Positions 45,113 to 63,579 of a stretch of DNA of 64,000 nucleotides are shown here, piece by piece (position 1 is the stretch's first letter; each line of letters starts with the position of its first letter). The position numbers were made by a program, and so were the translations under genes. The notes under the pieces are model-generated. The model made no database searches, was not told where the DNA came from, and was given only the letters and a program-made list of their open reading frames with translations. Source of the DNA: Ancylostoma caninum (lineage: Eukaryota; Nematoda; Chromadorea; Rhabditida; Ancylostomatidae). The stretch covers positions 310,001 through 374,000 of the forward strand of contig JBAJFG010000467.1 in the NCBI GenBank assembly GCA_037903475.1, in the 5' to 3' direction.

Positions 45113-45310
45113 TGCGGATGTATTGCTAACATTACATCTGACCTATTCTTCCCTTCATACGACACTCATTCGATGCCACACTCTCACCCGGGTCCGAGAC
45201 AAGAGGTGCGCTCGCTCGTTAGCTGGGTCATGTCGCACCTCGACCGCACCTTCCCACAGGCAGAGGCAGCCATGAGCTACAGTATCCATCTGCCTCTGAA
45301 CCCTTCATAG
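45113..45310 (+). CDS. Possible coding exon, function unknown
   Basis: After a plausible acceptor (CCTTCCATCAG) a 65-codon frame begins CGCIANITSDLFF, has GC-rich third positions unlike its surroundings and ends at TAG 45308-45310 (LPLNPS). It is in phase with gene 2 exon 5 and could be an alternative last exon. It does not resemble the DB module, though, so it may belong to another gene or be chance. Confidence 0.3.
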   Translation, partial: CGCIANITSDLFFPSYDTHSMPHSHPGPRQEVRSLVSWVMSHLDRTFPQAEAAMSYSIHLPLNPS

Positions 45311-47164
45311 CCAAAGAAGACAGCCAGTGAGACAACTCGTACATATCGTCGCGCGCGATGATGATTTTTATAACAGAAAGCAGTGAGCAGAAATACCAGG
45401 CGTAGCCGTTTTTGGGTTTTTTTTTTGTGGTTTCACTGAACTGCCTCTTCAAGCTTTGTTGTCAACTTGATAATTGGTCTTCGAGATCTGCTTGACTTTA
45501 TCCGCTATTCCTTACTTAGGAGTTCAAGTCTTGGCACGGTATTTGCTACTTGTTATAGTTCAAAAAAAAAACGCTAGAGAATGTCTCTTTCACCTTTCAA
45601 AACTTTCAAGACTTTTCATCCGTTCAACTGGAATCTCTACTGTTCAACCGGAATTTTCCTATCGAGTATCGGAAAGATTATGGAGACCCAACGTTACGTG
45701 TAACCTAGAACGCAGCCAGTTTTGGGTAGATAATTGCACAAGTACTGATGTCAAGATTAATCTTTCTTATTCATGCTTTATTTCGTTGGAATTCTTCTTC
45801 GGTCGAGCTTGAGTTAATCGGACATTGAGTGGTGCTTGCGAAAGTGACCTGGCACTGCAGGAAAAGATCAACTTTGCCTATAGCATATCCCTAGGAAGGA
45901 AGAATTCCTGCAAATGGAGAACCAGGGCGTGGGGAATGATCTGACAACACCTCAAGACAAATTAGTTAGTCATAGACGTGCTCTCCGAGTTTCGTTCGAC
46001 GCCAATAAAGAAATCCTAGTGAAAATGGGCACAAACAAATCAGTTTTTTAAACAAAATTATATAGTTGCAAAATACGAATGATGTCAAACCTCCCTGTTA
46101 AAAAAACCCTTTGGAATGTTAGAGTCCAAGTCGTTGATCATGCGTACATGTCGATATGGTTGCTGAGGCACATTCTGCATCATCAATAGGCAAAACCACA
46201 ATGTAGTTTCAACTTATTAATGTTACTTGGAGAAGCCTCCAGCAAACTCGACAAATTTAACCATTTTCTTGATTATTATTTAAGCATTAGTGGTAATTAC
46301 GTTGGCACCCTAGCATCAACAGTTCCCAGCAGCTTTAAATAACAGCGATTCACCCGATCCGCATTGAGGCGTCCCCGTCTTCTGTACCCTTCAACACCGT
46401 TCTGCCGCGCGCGACGTTTCTGGCGACAAGGCTCCGTTCGGGAGAACGCGTACATTAGCTGGTAATAGTTGATGCCGGTATGGGCAGCTCTTACATGACA
46501 CCCGCAATTATGGGTGCGAGCGACGTGCAAGAGAAGTGCGAGAAATTCGCGAGCGCACCTCTTGACCGTCACCCCTCTCACCCACGGTGGTCAATTTATT
46601 CATGCTGCCACTGACGCATGCGGGCCCTGCAACGCCTCATTTCCCTCATGTGATTTGATTGTGATTGATTACCTTCTGAAGCAATCCTCCAACACCTTTG
46701 GCTTTTTAAAAAGACACTGCGTCATGTTTTGAACAAAATGTCGTGCTCCTAAAATACTTAGTCTAGACCTGGTTGCATCGCTAGAAGGTGGGTAGTCTCG
46801 TACCCAGAGATAGTCCGTGGGTAGCAGCTGGGTGGGGTTTGGGTGTCACGTGACGTTTTTGTAAATGTGTTAATGGCATCCAGGTAATCGAGAATTCGCT
46901 TGAGTTAGCATGCTTACCGTGGGTAATCTTAATCATGTGGCCGTATCCGAAATGGAACGAGAGTAGCGCATTGAAGTGATGGGATTTCATATCTTCTTCA
47001 GGGGTTTTTGACTCACCATGCGAAACTCTTGTTGCTCTTGGACGCTTCATAAATTGATTCATAGAAATTGTGTGCTGTGTGAGTGTACATTGCAGCGGAT
47101 GTCACTGATGAAATGCTGAAGGTTGCCTTTTTTCTATTTCAGAATAACATTCAAAAGTTTGTAT
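45311..47164. other. No recognised gene
   Basis: GC-rich patches at 46340-46640 are open on both strands without domain resemblance. The phrase GGGTAGCAGCTGGGT at about 46808 is shared with 31430. I searched by eye for the missing DB-module half of gene 2 and did not see it. Confidence 0.35.
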
Positions 47165-48872
47165 TAGGTTGTCCCACAAATAATGGCCGTTTTAAAAGTG
47201 CGCATTCCAAGACGCGTAACTCAGCTCAAACTTGAGTTTTCTCTCAGCAATAAAAAATATTATAGTCAGCATTTCCTGAAGATTTTTGCGGTCTAGTGAA
47301 GTTTATTTAAAGAAGGAAGCTTAAATCGCAGGAGTCAACGAAGTGCGAGGGGTCAATTTTCAGTACACATTGACTCACATGAATTTTCTCGATGAAAATT
47401 GGACTCACTGCAAGTTCAAAAGGATATTCTATTGGGCAAATGTCTGGCCAAGACAGTGTTCCGAGGAGAGATCGAACGCCTCACTCGAGGAAGTTTTTCG
47501 TGGTAGGATGTGAACCTGTGTGGATTTGCCCGTCCCGCCTGTGGACATGCACTTCTTCGGCTCACCAGAACTGAGGCATTTTCAACCGAATCTCGAAGCC
47601 AATCCCAAAATGGTAACAGGCGAGGCGTTTAGTAAATTGTACTCGTGATCTGGTCCAGCTACTGTCGAACACCTCGAAGAGCATTTCATCTCCGAGAAAA
47701 GTTACCGTTTTCTGAGATGTCGAGGTTCGTTGAATATATCCAGATCTCCCTTAGCGATAAAACAAAACAGAACTTCGTTTGGTTAGGCAATTTCCACTCA
47801 CCACTAAAAAAAGGTTCACCTTTTCGGAAAATTCAGCAACAGTGTTTATTAGAGGGACTGAAGTAAATGGTGCCGCCAGTTAAAGACAGCACTCACGATA
47901 AAAAAAAACGTCGACGATTTTTCCATGGAATTCCACTCCAGGGGCTATCTCTGTGCTCATAGTAGAGGAAAGACCATCAAAAAAGGCTACGTTTTCTAGA
48001 AATACCATGTTACATATTTCCAATAAATGCCCATGTGGACGAGATTTATCGCCTGAGATGAGTGGGGACATCGAGGTGTGGAAAGGATCACCGCTATGGG
48101 AAAATCCTGATCGATCCTGTATCAGCTGAGGAACACAGCCGCACAGAGAGAATGGGGCGGGGTTGAGCGTGGTGGGCGCATTTGTACATGCGTACGAGTT
48201 TTGTTACTCGAGTAATTGCACGATTCAGAGTGATTCCTTTTGCACTTACACTCCAGTTGATCCACCTTTAAAATAAGCACAAATGCGAAAAAACTTTCAG
48301 CGTGAATGCTGCCATTAAGCACTGACCGGCAATGCTTTTGTCCAAAATCCACTTTGCCCATTCTCTGCGGTGTTTAGTTGTCAAGAAGGAACAGCGACCA
48401 GTGATTTAGTTGCGCTCAACCCAGCTGATAACATTTTAATGGACTGCTCCAGAATTCAGAACTATGCTCTCTTATCTGAGAAGTTTCATGACCATCACCT
48501 GGTCAAATTCGAAAACTCGTATCGTTCCGGAAGTGTTTTGCTGGTCACAGCTACTGTGTCCTTATAACACGACTTCTTGGCCAAATGCAGAGCTAACAAA
48601 AATGCGGCTTCCGTTCCATTCGGGTTGAAAAAGAATCTAAAAATTGGGGGAGCACAAAACCATTTTTTGCCTCCTCTTACAATGTCGCCTGCAGAAATAA
48701 TAAAAAAAAGGTGATTGAGGAAGTCTTTTTGGGATGAAGATAGAGCAGGTCTTGCTCTTTATAATAGTTCAAAATTTGTCCATCTAGCTTATAAAATTAT
48801 GGATTTATAAACTTCCAAAAATTCGTTACGAGGTTGCGGCCATTTATTGCGGGACAACCTAATAGCTGACAA
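47165..48872. mobile_element. Mariner-ended element of 1.7 kb, coding content decayed
   Basis: TTAGGTTGTCCCACAAATAA with TGGCCG at the left is matched inversely at the right (CGGCCATTTATTGCGGGACA, then ACCTAA), both flanked by TA. The length exceeds a standard mariner. No transposase motif was recognised in any frame, so this is either very old or non-autonomous with captured sequence. Confidence 0.7.
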
Positions 48873-48931
48873 TAAGTCTTTACATGATATCCCCAATGTA
48901 ACCTGTGATAACAATGATACACTCAGACACT

Positions 48932-50310
48932 TGGTGCGGCCGGCCCGGTAGACCAATAGGTGCCGACCGGCCGAGCACTATACATATGACCGAATCGAAT
49001 ATATTCGACGAAATTTTCGAATGTTCGAATATTCGAATAATTCATTCATTCGGCTTTTCAAAGAATGGCCATATTCGAACTATTCATTCATTCGGGTTGT
49101 TGATAATTAGAGTTATTCAAATAATTTGTTTGTTCGGGCACCTAGAGAAAGCTACTATTCGAACAATTCGTTCATTCGACTGTCTGAGAAGTGGCAAATT
49201 CGAAATATTCGTTTATTCGGCTTGGGAACAGTTGCCAATTGAATAATGATGACATGATGGCTATTATAAAGAGCAATAGGTATCCACTAACAAGGTCATA
49301 GCTCAAAGGTTCGTTGCGACTCCCAGCAATTCCCGCAAATCGCCTGACGAGACCCTGACATATCCTGAGGCCGATCTTTGCAGGTTCGTGTAACAAAGGT
49401 TGATAGACAGAATTATAAAAGGTGACTCAGGATCGGACTTGTATTCTTTAGAAAATATAGCGTGGACCTCTCTTTACGGGGCTATTCGATGCCCTTATCA
49501 CGAAAATCGCACTTATTTTCTACCCCAGTGCCGTTTTCGTAAGTGTACAGTTGGAACAGTGTAGGAGTGTGAAATAAAATGCAATCTTCAACAAGGAAAT
49601 CGAGGTATTACCAGTGCTAGATGCTGTAGCGTGACTAACATAAGTAGTGTTACAGTACAAAGTGGCTACGATTCTTGTGTTTATCACATCCATTGACCCT
49701 TTCATCAATTATTGAGGAAATTTTCGGGATTTTCTGGGCAGAAAAGCGGGAAAGTATCTGATCACACTGCCATTTCCTCGCCAGAATTAATATTTTCTCT
49801 GTTTCTCACTGTGATCTCACCTCACCTTAGCGCTAAACGTGATTGGGCTAGAAAATTAGTGCGACTTTCATGATCAGCGCATCGAATAACCCCCTGAAGT
49901 GATGTCCAGGCCAGAATTTCTAAAAAATGCCAGCCCAAGTCACCTTTTACAATTCTGTGGTTGATAGTGGCGGCTAGGAACGAAAAATTTAAAAGCTACG
50001 ATTGAAATGGTATTGGACCGAACATTCGATTCGAACTATTCATTCATTCGGTGATTTCAAAAAGTCGGTTATTCGAATGATTCATTCATTCGGGTAGCCG
50101 AAAAAGACCTACATTCGAATAATTCGTTCATTCGCATTTTTTGAAAACACCTTATTCGAATTATTCAAATGTTCGAATATTGCAAAAAGCCTCATATTCG
50201 AACTATTCAGAATTCGAATATTTCACATTTTCTATTTTTCGAATCATTTAAAAATTCGAATATTCCAAAAATCGTCGAATATTCCAATGTATACAGAGCA
50301 CCCTCTGATC
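48932..50310. repeat. TTCGAA array element with GGCCGG-rich borders
   Basis: Outer borders carry GGCCGG motifs and GAGCAC next to TATACAT-type sequence (left GACCGGCCGAGCACTATACA; right TGTATACAGAGCACCCTCTG). Inside each border is a block of TTCGAATAATTCATTCATTC variants (48980-49220 and 50010-50290). The centre holds a separate inverted-repeat element at 49411-49954. Non-coding. Confidence 0.6.
49411..49954. mobile_element. Inverted-repeat element nested in the TTCGAA element
   Basis: The ends AATTATAAAAGGTGACTCAG and CAAGTCACCTTTTACAATT are inverted repeats of about 18 bp. The interior shares phrases such as ATCGAATAACCCCCTG with family C elements, suggesting a relative. No gene. Confidence 0.55.
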
Positions 50311-50544
50311 ACTGGCCGGCGCCCGGCCCATCACCGTCTACCGGCGGCATGCCCAGTCTTCCACACTCACGAGCAGCCGGGTGGCTGCTAATTGGCCTGG
50401 CCTATCACCATCTACCGGCTGGGCAGCAGCCCACCAGCGGCCGGCCGGTCGACCAATCCAGAATTCTAGCCGGCCAATCAGAAAGGTCGGTTGGTGATAG
50501 TAGAGGTGATAAAGAACGAAGGCATTAGCCGAGTGAAGCAGATT

Positions 50545-50630
50545 AGAAGCACCAATGACCGAGTGGGTAAAGCAACAGACTCTCAAACACTCATTAACAA
50601 TGGTCAGATTGGTTCGAATCAAATGGATAG
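50545..50630 (+). other. tRNA-like (A box/B box) sequence, probable SINE or pseudo-tRNA
   Basis: TGACCGAGTGGGTAAAGC fits a polymerase III A box and D-arm, and GATTGGTTCGAATCA about 45 bp later fits a B box/T-arm. The stretch between does not fold into a convincing anticodon stem, so a functional tRNA is unlikely. A second A-box-like phrase (TAGCCGAGTGG) lies near 50908. Confidence 0.3.
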
Positions 50631-51289
50631 TAGAATAGCGCTAGCACTACGGAAACACGGACTTTGCAAAGAGCCATGTTTTCCTATTCCTGATGAGAAC
50701 TTGCTTATTTGCGTTGCCCTCATCTCACCACGGATCAACAGCGGCGTCGAACCCGAAGGCACTGCACAACCAAGGGTAGAGCTGCCAGGGGTGGTCACAC
50801 TGCCGGCGGCCAATTGACGGATAATCTTGGACAATGCTGCCCTGAGCATTCGATTTGGAACAGTAGCGACTGCACCCACTCGATTTGTAGCAGTTCTAGC
50901 CGAGTGGAGGCCCACCACCGGCTGGCCGCTTTGCCACTGCCGTCCAGGCTCCGACCTGGTGATTCCCCAGCCGGTAGTGGTAGAGCGGGCCGTCCTCACC
51001 AAGTTTCTGAGCAGACACTGCGTAGCTCGAGATTGAAAACTTTTACTGCTATTGTATTTTCTCGTACCGCCTCTCGAAAGCGGACTCGTTCATAAATGCG
51101 CGTTGAAACCTAAATATCAAAACATCATATTACCAAATAACCGCTCGTTATTTTCATAATTGAACTTACTTCCCCCATTTTTGCCGTTTCACCTGCAATA
51201 AATAATCGAAATCTTAATGGTTTCTATGCTTATCTCATGCTCTCCATACTTCATAAGATGAATATGATCGTTTTTCTGGATAGCTTAGA
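50631..51289. other. GC-rich non-coding or unrecognised sequence
   Basis: Contains GGCCGG/CCGGC repeats continuing from the preceding border. Open frames on both strands (for example 50709-51095) lack domain resemblance. Confidence 0.35.
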
Positions 51290-51755
51290 GGCAAACCGTT
51301 CCACGTCAAAATCGTTCCTGAGATTTTCGCGTGAAAAGAATCTTTAGTAGCTGGTGATCACAATGTTAAATGTGATTCCGTGGAAAACTGCTGAAGAATC
51401 CGTTTTCAAGCCGCAATTACTGAGGAGCCTGTCGGTGGAATCACTGCGAAGTTACAGGGTTTTCATCTGATGTATTACTTTGCTCGTCACGCATGGGGCT
51501 CATTGTCAGATTCTATTCTCATAGGGATTGGATGAGGAGCTCTCACGAGAATTACGAGTTTTCTCAGATCGTGCGTTCGTGGACAGTACGTTGGCCCCGC
51601 CTCTCGGCTCCGCACATGGGCTCCCCAGAACTAGGGCTCGGAAACGGATTCCTTGGCAGTTTTGCACGAAATCACATATACCATTGTGATCAACAGTTTC
51701 TGTAGATTCTTTTCACGCGAAAGTCTCGGAAATATTCTGAGGTGGGACGATGCCT
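51290..51755. mobile_element. Fold-back repeat family B
   Basis: The left arm (AAATCGTTCCTGAGATTTTC ... GTGATTCCGTGGAAAACTGC) and right arm (GGCAGTTTTGCACGAAATCA ... CGCGAAAGTCTCGGAAATAT) are inverted copies about 150 bp long. The terminal TTTAAAGGCA is eroded on the left; the right end retains GATGCCTTTGA. Confidence 0.75.
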
Positions 51756-52304
51756 TTGATACAACTAGGCCGCAAAAAAGTCCTTTTTCGACAACTTGCT
51801 CAATTTTTTTTGCAATTAAAATTTGACCAGTGTAGCTCGGCACATTAAAGCTTGCACGGCATGGAAACACGTCCGAATTACTTTCACCCTTGGCCAAGCA
51901 AAAGAACATGTAAGCAAGACAATCAAGCTATGAAAACGGTGGAAACTTTTAATACAACAATCAACTGTTGCAAAGCCTGGACGACGCAAGACCTCAATGG
52001 TCCACCTCTTCTGTACTATGTATTTACTGGTAACATTCACGTGTACCATTTATAATGAGATGATATCGAGCTAAAAATATTACCGCGATCTTCCGCAAAG
52101 GACGAAATGTAAAGGAAAATGAGGTAGGTTTGTCATTAATAAAATATAATAGTAATTACTGCTATTCACCAATGCAATACATGCAACAGCTCACACAGTG
52201 CTAATCGTTGTGCAATTTCTTTTCGAAAACATGCAGCATAGCAAGTGAAGTGAAGAACTTTTTATTTTAGTGAAAATAGCTGTTTATTAGATCGGTCTTT
52301 ACCT
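51756..52304. other. No recognised gene
   Basis: AT-rich intergenic sequence between a fold-back repeat and the NUMT. Small frames only. Confidence 0.4.
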
Positions 52305-52845
52305 TCATTCTACCAACAAAAATTAATAAAACAAAATAATAATAATTAAAATTTAATTCGCTATCTAAATAAGACGTCCTAAATACTAAAACACTTAAAG
52401 CAACCGAGCCTAGAATCGAAGAAAATAAAATTCTATTAAAATAAAAATTAAACTTCAATGACAAAAAATCCCATTTTAAAAAAATTTAACCCAATTTGAA
52501 GAAGGAACAAACAAAACTATTATTAACAAAATAACAAAAACCGTTGACATAAAAAAATCAAGATGCTATTCTGCTAAAATAAAAAGTTAGCTTTACTAAA
52601 ATAAAACACCTATTAATAATTTAGATCCCTAAATTATATTATTAAACCATCAAACAACTAAATTACTCAAACTAACTTTCCATATCATCACTCTATATAA
52701 CTCTATATAAAATCCACCAAAAATAAAAACAATTAACATCAAAAAAACTAACAAGAGAAGCAAAATCAGAGATTAACAAACCCAAAAACATAACAATTTC
52801 TAAATCAAAAATTGCAAATATTAACATTATAATTAAAAAATGGAT
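52305..52845 (-). pseudogene. Nuclear copy of mitochondrial nad3-nad5
   Basis: The minus strand is extremely T-rich. Near 52840 it reads, with the invertebrate mitochondrial code, as ND3 ([19 protein letters not shown]). After about 250 bp it reads as the ND5 N-terminal region (WDFLSLKFNFYFN ... SELNFNYYYFVLLIFVG), ending abruptly at VGSM near 52305. AGA/AGG fall where nematode ND5 has Ser and ATA where Met fits. The order nad3 then nad5 is that of typical chromadorean mtDNA. Stops and frameshifts occur in the ND3 end, so this is a NUMT of about 540 bp, not a mitochondrial contig. Confidence 0.85.
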
Positions 52846-53568
52846 GTTTTAGTGTTGCGCAAGGAGTGGAGTAGCAGACACCACAGCTGGGGACAAATGC
52901 TTATCGTTTTGTGATCAGAGACCTAACAGGTGGGCAATTTTCCATGGGTTTTTTTGCTGAAGCAAGTGTCAGGAGCTGACAGGGTGGCGTGGGAGTGGTC
53001 TGTCATCTCAAGAATTTTCTCAATGAATTTGCTCGAACGACAATGAACTCACCTTGATTTTCAGTCTACTACTTAAATAATTGTCAATCACATCACAGCT
53101 CAGAATAATTCAGGTTCACAACTCTTGACGTATCCTACCTTCCCTGCTACGATATTTTCGAAAACATGAAACGCTGCTTCTTCGTTGCAATAAGGTCAGA
53201 TTGAAGCCTAGCCATTGCTTCAGCGAGTTTAACGGTTTGTTCCAGGAAGAGGGCACAAGAAAAGTTTGGAAGCGAATGGAAAGCGCCCCAGCCAGAGCTC
53301 CACAACGGCTTCACCGAGTTTTAACGGCTGTGAGGTGCATGGAATCCGGACTCCGTACTAATTTCTGCGCATCGTCGGCATTTTTTATCCCTGACAATAA
53401 AGCTTGTCGCTCATTTTCGATTGTTCGTGAGAAACACTGAACGACCATCGCTATAATAACTAGTTTTTCCAAACGAATCGTGAGCAAAAACAAGTCGAGT
53501 TAGGCCGCTTCATTGTTTGCACAAGCAAAAGGGGAAAGGCTCTACGTCGTCCTGGGCTTATCCTAAAA
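52846..53568. other. Upstream flank of gene 3
   Basis: No gene recognised. A small plus-strand frame at 53201-53440 has no domain. It presumably contains the gene 3 promoter, but no TATA-like box was placed. Confidence 0.4.
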
Positions 53569-60525
<6,957 letters not shown>

Positions 60526-60723
60526 CCACCATTTCTACCGTCTATTCACTGCGTTGCTATTGTGTTGTATGTATTCACTATGCTTCCATTTCCCAAGAAG
60601 AAAACGTGGTACTGAGGCAATATTATTTCATTGTAACTATTATTTAGAATTCATGTTCCATTCACTCATTTGAAATGTAATTATTATTCATTATTCATTC
60701 CCACAATTCTTTACATTTCTTAA

Positions 60724-61135
60724 AGGCAGTGTCTCACCTCATTTTGTGAGTTGTAGTTATCAACAGACTCTAGACCTCCTCGTCCCGATGATTCCAGTGA
60801 TGTACGCCAAAACGCATAAAAGTGGGGAAAACGCCATTTCTGGAGGGTCCGAAAGTGCAGATCACGGACCACTTGGGCGAAGTGGCCCGTGACTGTGTTG
60901 TTGCCGCCACGGCTGCAGCGTTGGCTAACATGTCTCTACGGTCCGATCGATAAGGTCAATGGCTTCACGCGTTCACACCACTCGACAACTGTTCCGAATA
61001 CCGTCTCGAAAAACGTTTGGAAAACGGGTTTAAACCCCGTTTTGCAACATTTTATGTATGCCGGCGGATCCAACGCATCGAGGAGATTCAGGACCCATTT
61101 TAAACTCAAACATGAAACGAGGTGACATCCTGCCT
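60724..61135 (+). mobile_element. TTAA-flanked element, family A copy 4 (diverged)
   Basis: Ends AGGCAGTGTCTCACCTC and GAGGTGACATCCTGCCT, with TTAA on the left and TTGA on the right. It is interior-related (GCCACGGCTGCAGCGTTGG, CGATAAGGTCAATGGCTTCA) but the open frame is broken. Its left end is intermediate between families A and B. Confidence 0.75.
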
Positions 61136-61828
61136 TTGAGGAATGATGAAGTTTTAATTAATAAAGCCGTGCAAAGACCTTCTCGTAGAAGTGGTTCTAA
61201 ATAGTTTTATTAATTCACCCTCGAATGTCACAGACTTCGACATAAAACGCATTGAAGTTTTATTGACCTCACTAATAGCACTGAATTCTAAGCCTGCGAT
61301 TCGAGGCAGTATTTGAAAATCTGCGAATTGGAATATCAATATTTTTGCTACGTTCAGTCCAGTAGCTTAGAGAATGCGTCTGTGATTGTATCTGCAGCTG
61401 CGGCTGCGGAGCTGGATCGATCGATAGAAGGACGCTGCAGGATGAATCTGATAGTAAGAAAATCTGAATCTGAAAAAATGAAGATGAATCTGACAGCAGG
61501 AAAAGGACGGAACCGCAGCATGTTTCATGTATAAAACATGCCAATCTTTGTGACACTTTATTTCAAAAATCTGGGTGACGCGCGAGGCGCCTGATTTAAA
61601 CGGTGAGAACGCATCTGTAAACAAGGTGACAAAGCAAGGGACACCATCCAACAAAAGACACCATCCAAATCCGATGGAGAGCTTAGGATACTTCTCCCCT
61701 GACATTATCGATACGTATATCGAATTGTTGATCAAGGCCGTTCGTGTAATTGGGGTGAACCAGAATATTTAAGTTCAAGCTCGCATTCCAACCAGTTCCA
61801 CAAGCCAGTATTGACATCTAGTATCTAA
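61136..61828. other. No recognised gene
   Basis: Repetitive-looking AT-rich sequence. A short segment at 61570-61770 is loosely similar in translation to 11800-12000, suggesting an unnamed dispersed repeat. Confidence 0.35.
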
Positions 61829-61930
61829 TCCGTATATATAAAAGTGAAAAATTGTGTGGTGCCCATACTCAGTCAAAGTATCGCACGCATGCGTAGGACT
61901 ACTGCAGGGCACCCGGAGGGCTTGGTCAGG
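61829..61930 (+). mobile_element. Helitron 5' terminus (second element)
   Basis: TCCGTATATATAAAAGTGAA matches the 5' end at 58175 in the AAAAGTGAAA core, preceded by A. No 3' hairpin plus CTAG was found downstream on the plus strand within the window, so the element is truncated or its end is diverged. Confidence 0.55.
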
Positions 61931-63579
61931 AGACCCGGTCTGTTACAGAACCCAATTCCCGGTTTAGTTCTCTGTAAGTCCCGGTACCCTCCTCCGCATG
62001 TCCCGAAATAAGGGTTTTTGAACCAAACTTATCACCCCCACTACCACTCGAGGATTTCGAACTGACCTACCGATCACTTACCATTGCTCTTCGATTGCTT
62101 CACAGTCCGCTGATTTAGCTTTGCTCCATCCGTGCCCACAACCGACGGGCTACTCGAGGCATCCACTAATGTTTTATCACAGTGCATTCCCAAGAGAAGG
62201 GAATCTTACAGAGCTCTATCTACACCAATCACTACCAAACGTTGAACACATAACTTCTAAGGGCCTGCGGAAATTTTAGCACCCATTACGCCAAGAAATA
62301 TGGGACTGCTTTACCCTTCACACCGATATAATTGACTTTTGCCTTATTTTGTCCTGAAGTTGCTGATGACATGTCTATTGTTGTTCGATACGACATGTTT
62401 ATTTTGTTTAATACGCTGAACACAAATATAATATATCTACAGTTCCGTATAAAATTTTAGGTTAAACCATTCATTTTGTCAAGTTTTATGTTTTTGATCG
62501 GGGGATAGTGAGTACATGCTCACTGAGGTTCTCCAATGTGCTGAACACAAATATGACGAAAATTTTCGGCAAAATATCGGCTCATTGACTGTTTATTAAT
62601 TTTTTTATTCAAACTAATTTTCAGCTCTCTTCAGAGGTGAGTTAGTGAGGAAATGTGCATTATGTGCATGAAACGTCCACCCACTTTCAAATAGCGTGGT
62701 CCCATGCGATGTAATGTCTGATGAAACCAATGGAAATCTAGCTTGAAAAATCACAGAGACGAGCAACTCCACGCTGATTTCGTGGGCTTAGCCACCTTTT
62801 GCCATAGTTTTTATTTTTATTTATTTGGAGACGCGGGCTAAGCCACGCGTAAATAAGTACAATAACATATCAGTTATCATCAACATATGAAACGACATCA
62901 ATATGTTCATACATTCAATGGTTTCAAACAAATTCTCCTGACAAGCTTTCTGAAAGCTTGCAAAGACAATTCAATCAAATGCACATTTTTAGCTTGTTCT
63001 GGTCTTGAAGACTAAACAACAGTCTCACTACGAGCACTCTCTCAGTGATGCGTACTTGCGGCAGGTTTCGACTTGTACGTTAGTATAGAGAAAATCTTTC
63101 TGATTGCAGAAGTGCAAAAGTGCGCAATTTTCGACGTTACAGAAAAGTGTGACACTCGTTTCCCGTCCAGGCTACAGTATACATCTGTAATCTGATCAGG
63201 CGTAACTCGTAGCCTGGTCTGGAAACAGCGAGGCCTGGAGTCCGTATAGTTCTGGTGTTGACCCGTAATTCCTCCAAGCAACATAAGGAAGTGCTAATTC
63301 AGCCGTAGCCTCTTGAAAAAAGGGTCACTCTTTTTGAGGTCTGTCATGTATCCCATCGTTCACGCCAGCTCACACTGATTTTCTCACCATAAAAATCTCA
63401 AAAACGATTTCTGAGGTAAGACTCTGTTGCTGTTCGGGCATACTGTGTTAAAAGCGCTATATTTTGTGTCAGGAACTAAAATAGATGCAAAATAGATGCT
63501 TTTGTGAGTAGGAACTCCGCTAAAATTGTAAAAAAGACACTTCAGAGACTTAAACGATGAATGCCGTTTTTAGAATGAA
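61931..63579. other. Repeat-derived, no recognised gene
   Basis: Includes TGCTGAACACAAATAT phrases shared with the Helitron arrays (62405-62550), a hairpin GACGCGGGCTAAGCCACGCG near 62828, and a family B end fragment at 63380-63425. No coding exon seen. Confidence 0.4.

Noticed and set aside
48932..50310. CRISPR-like array from the regular TTCGAA motifs
   Set aside because: Spacing is irregular, motif is degenerate and the genome is eukaryotic.
62041..62170. Minus-strand tRNA-like B-box phrase (AGTTCGAAATCC)
   Set aside because: The B box has an extra base and no cloverleaf could be drawn; probably part of a repeat.
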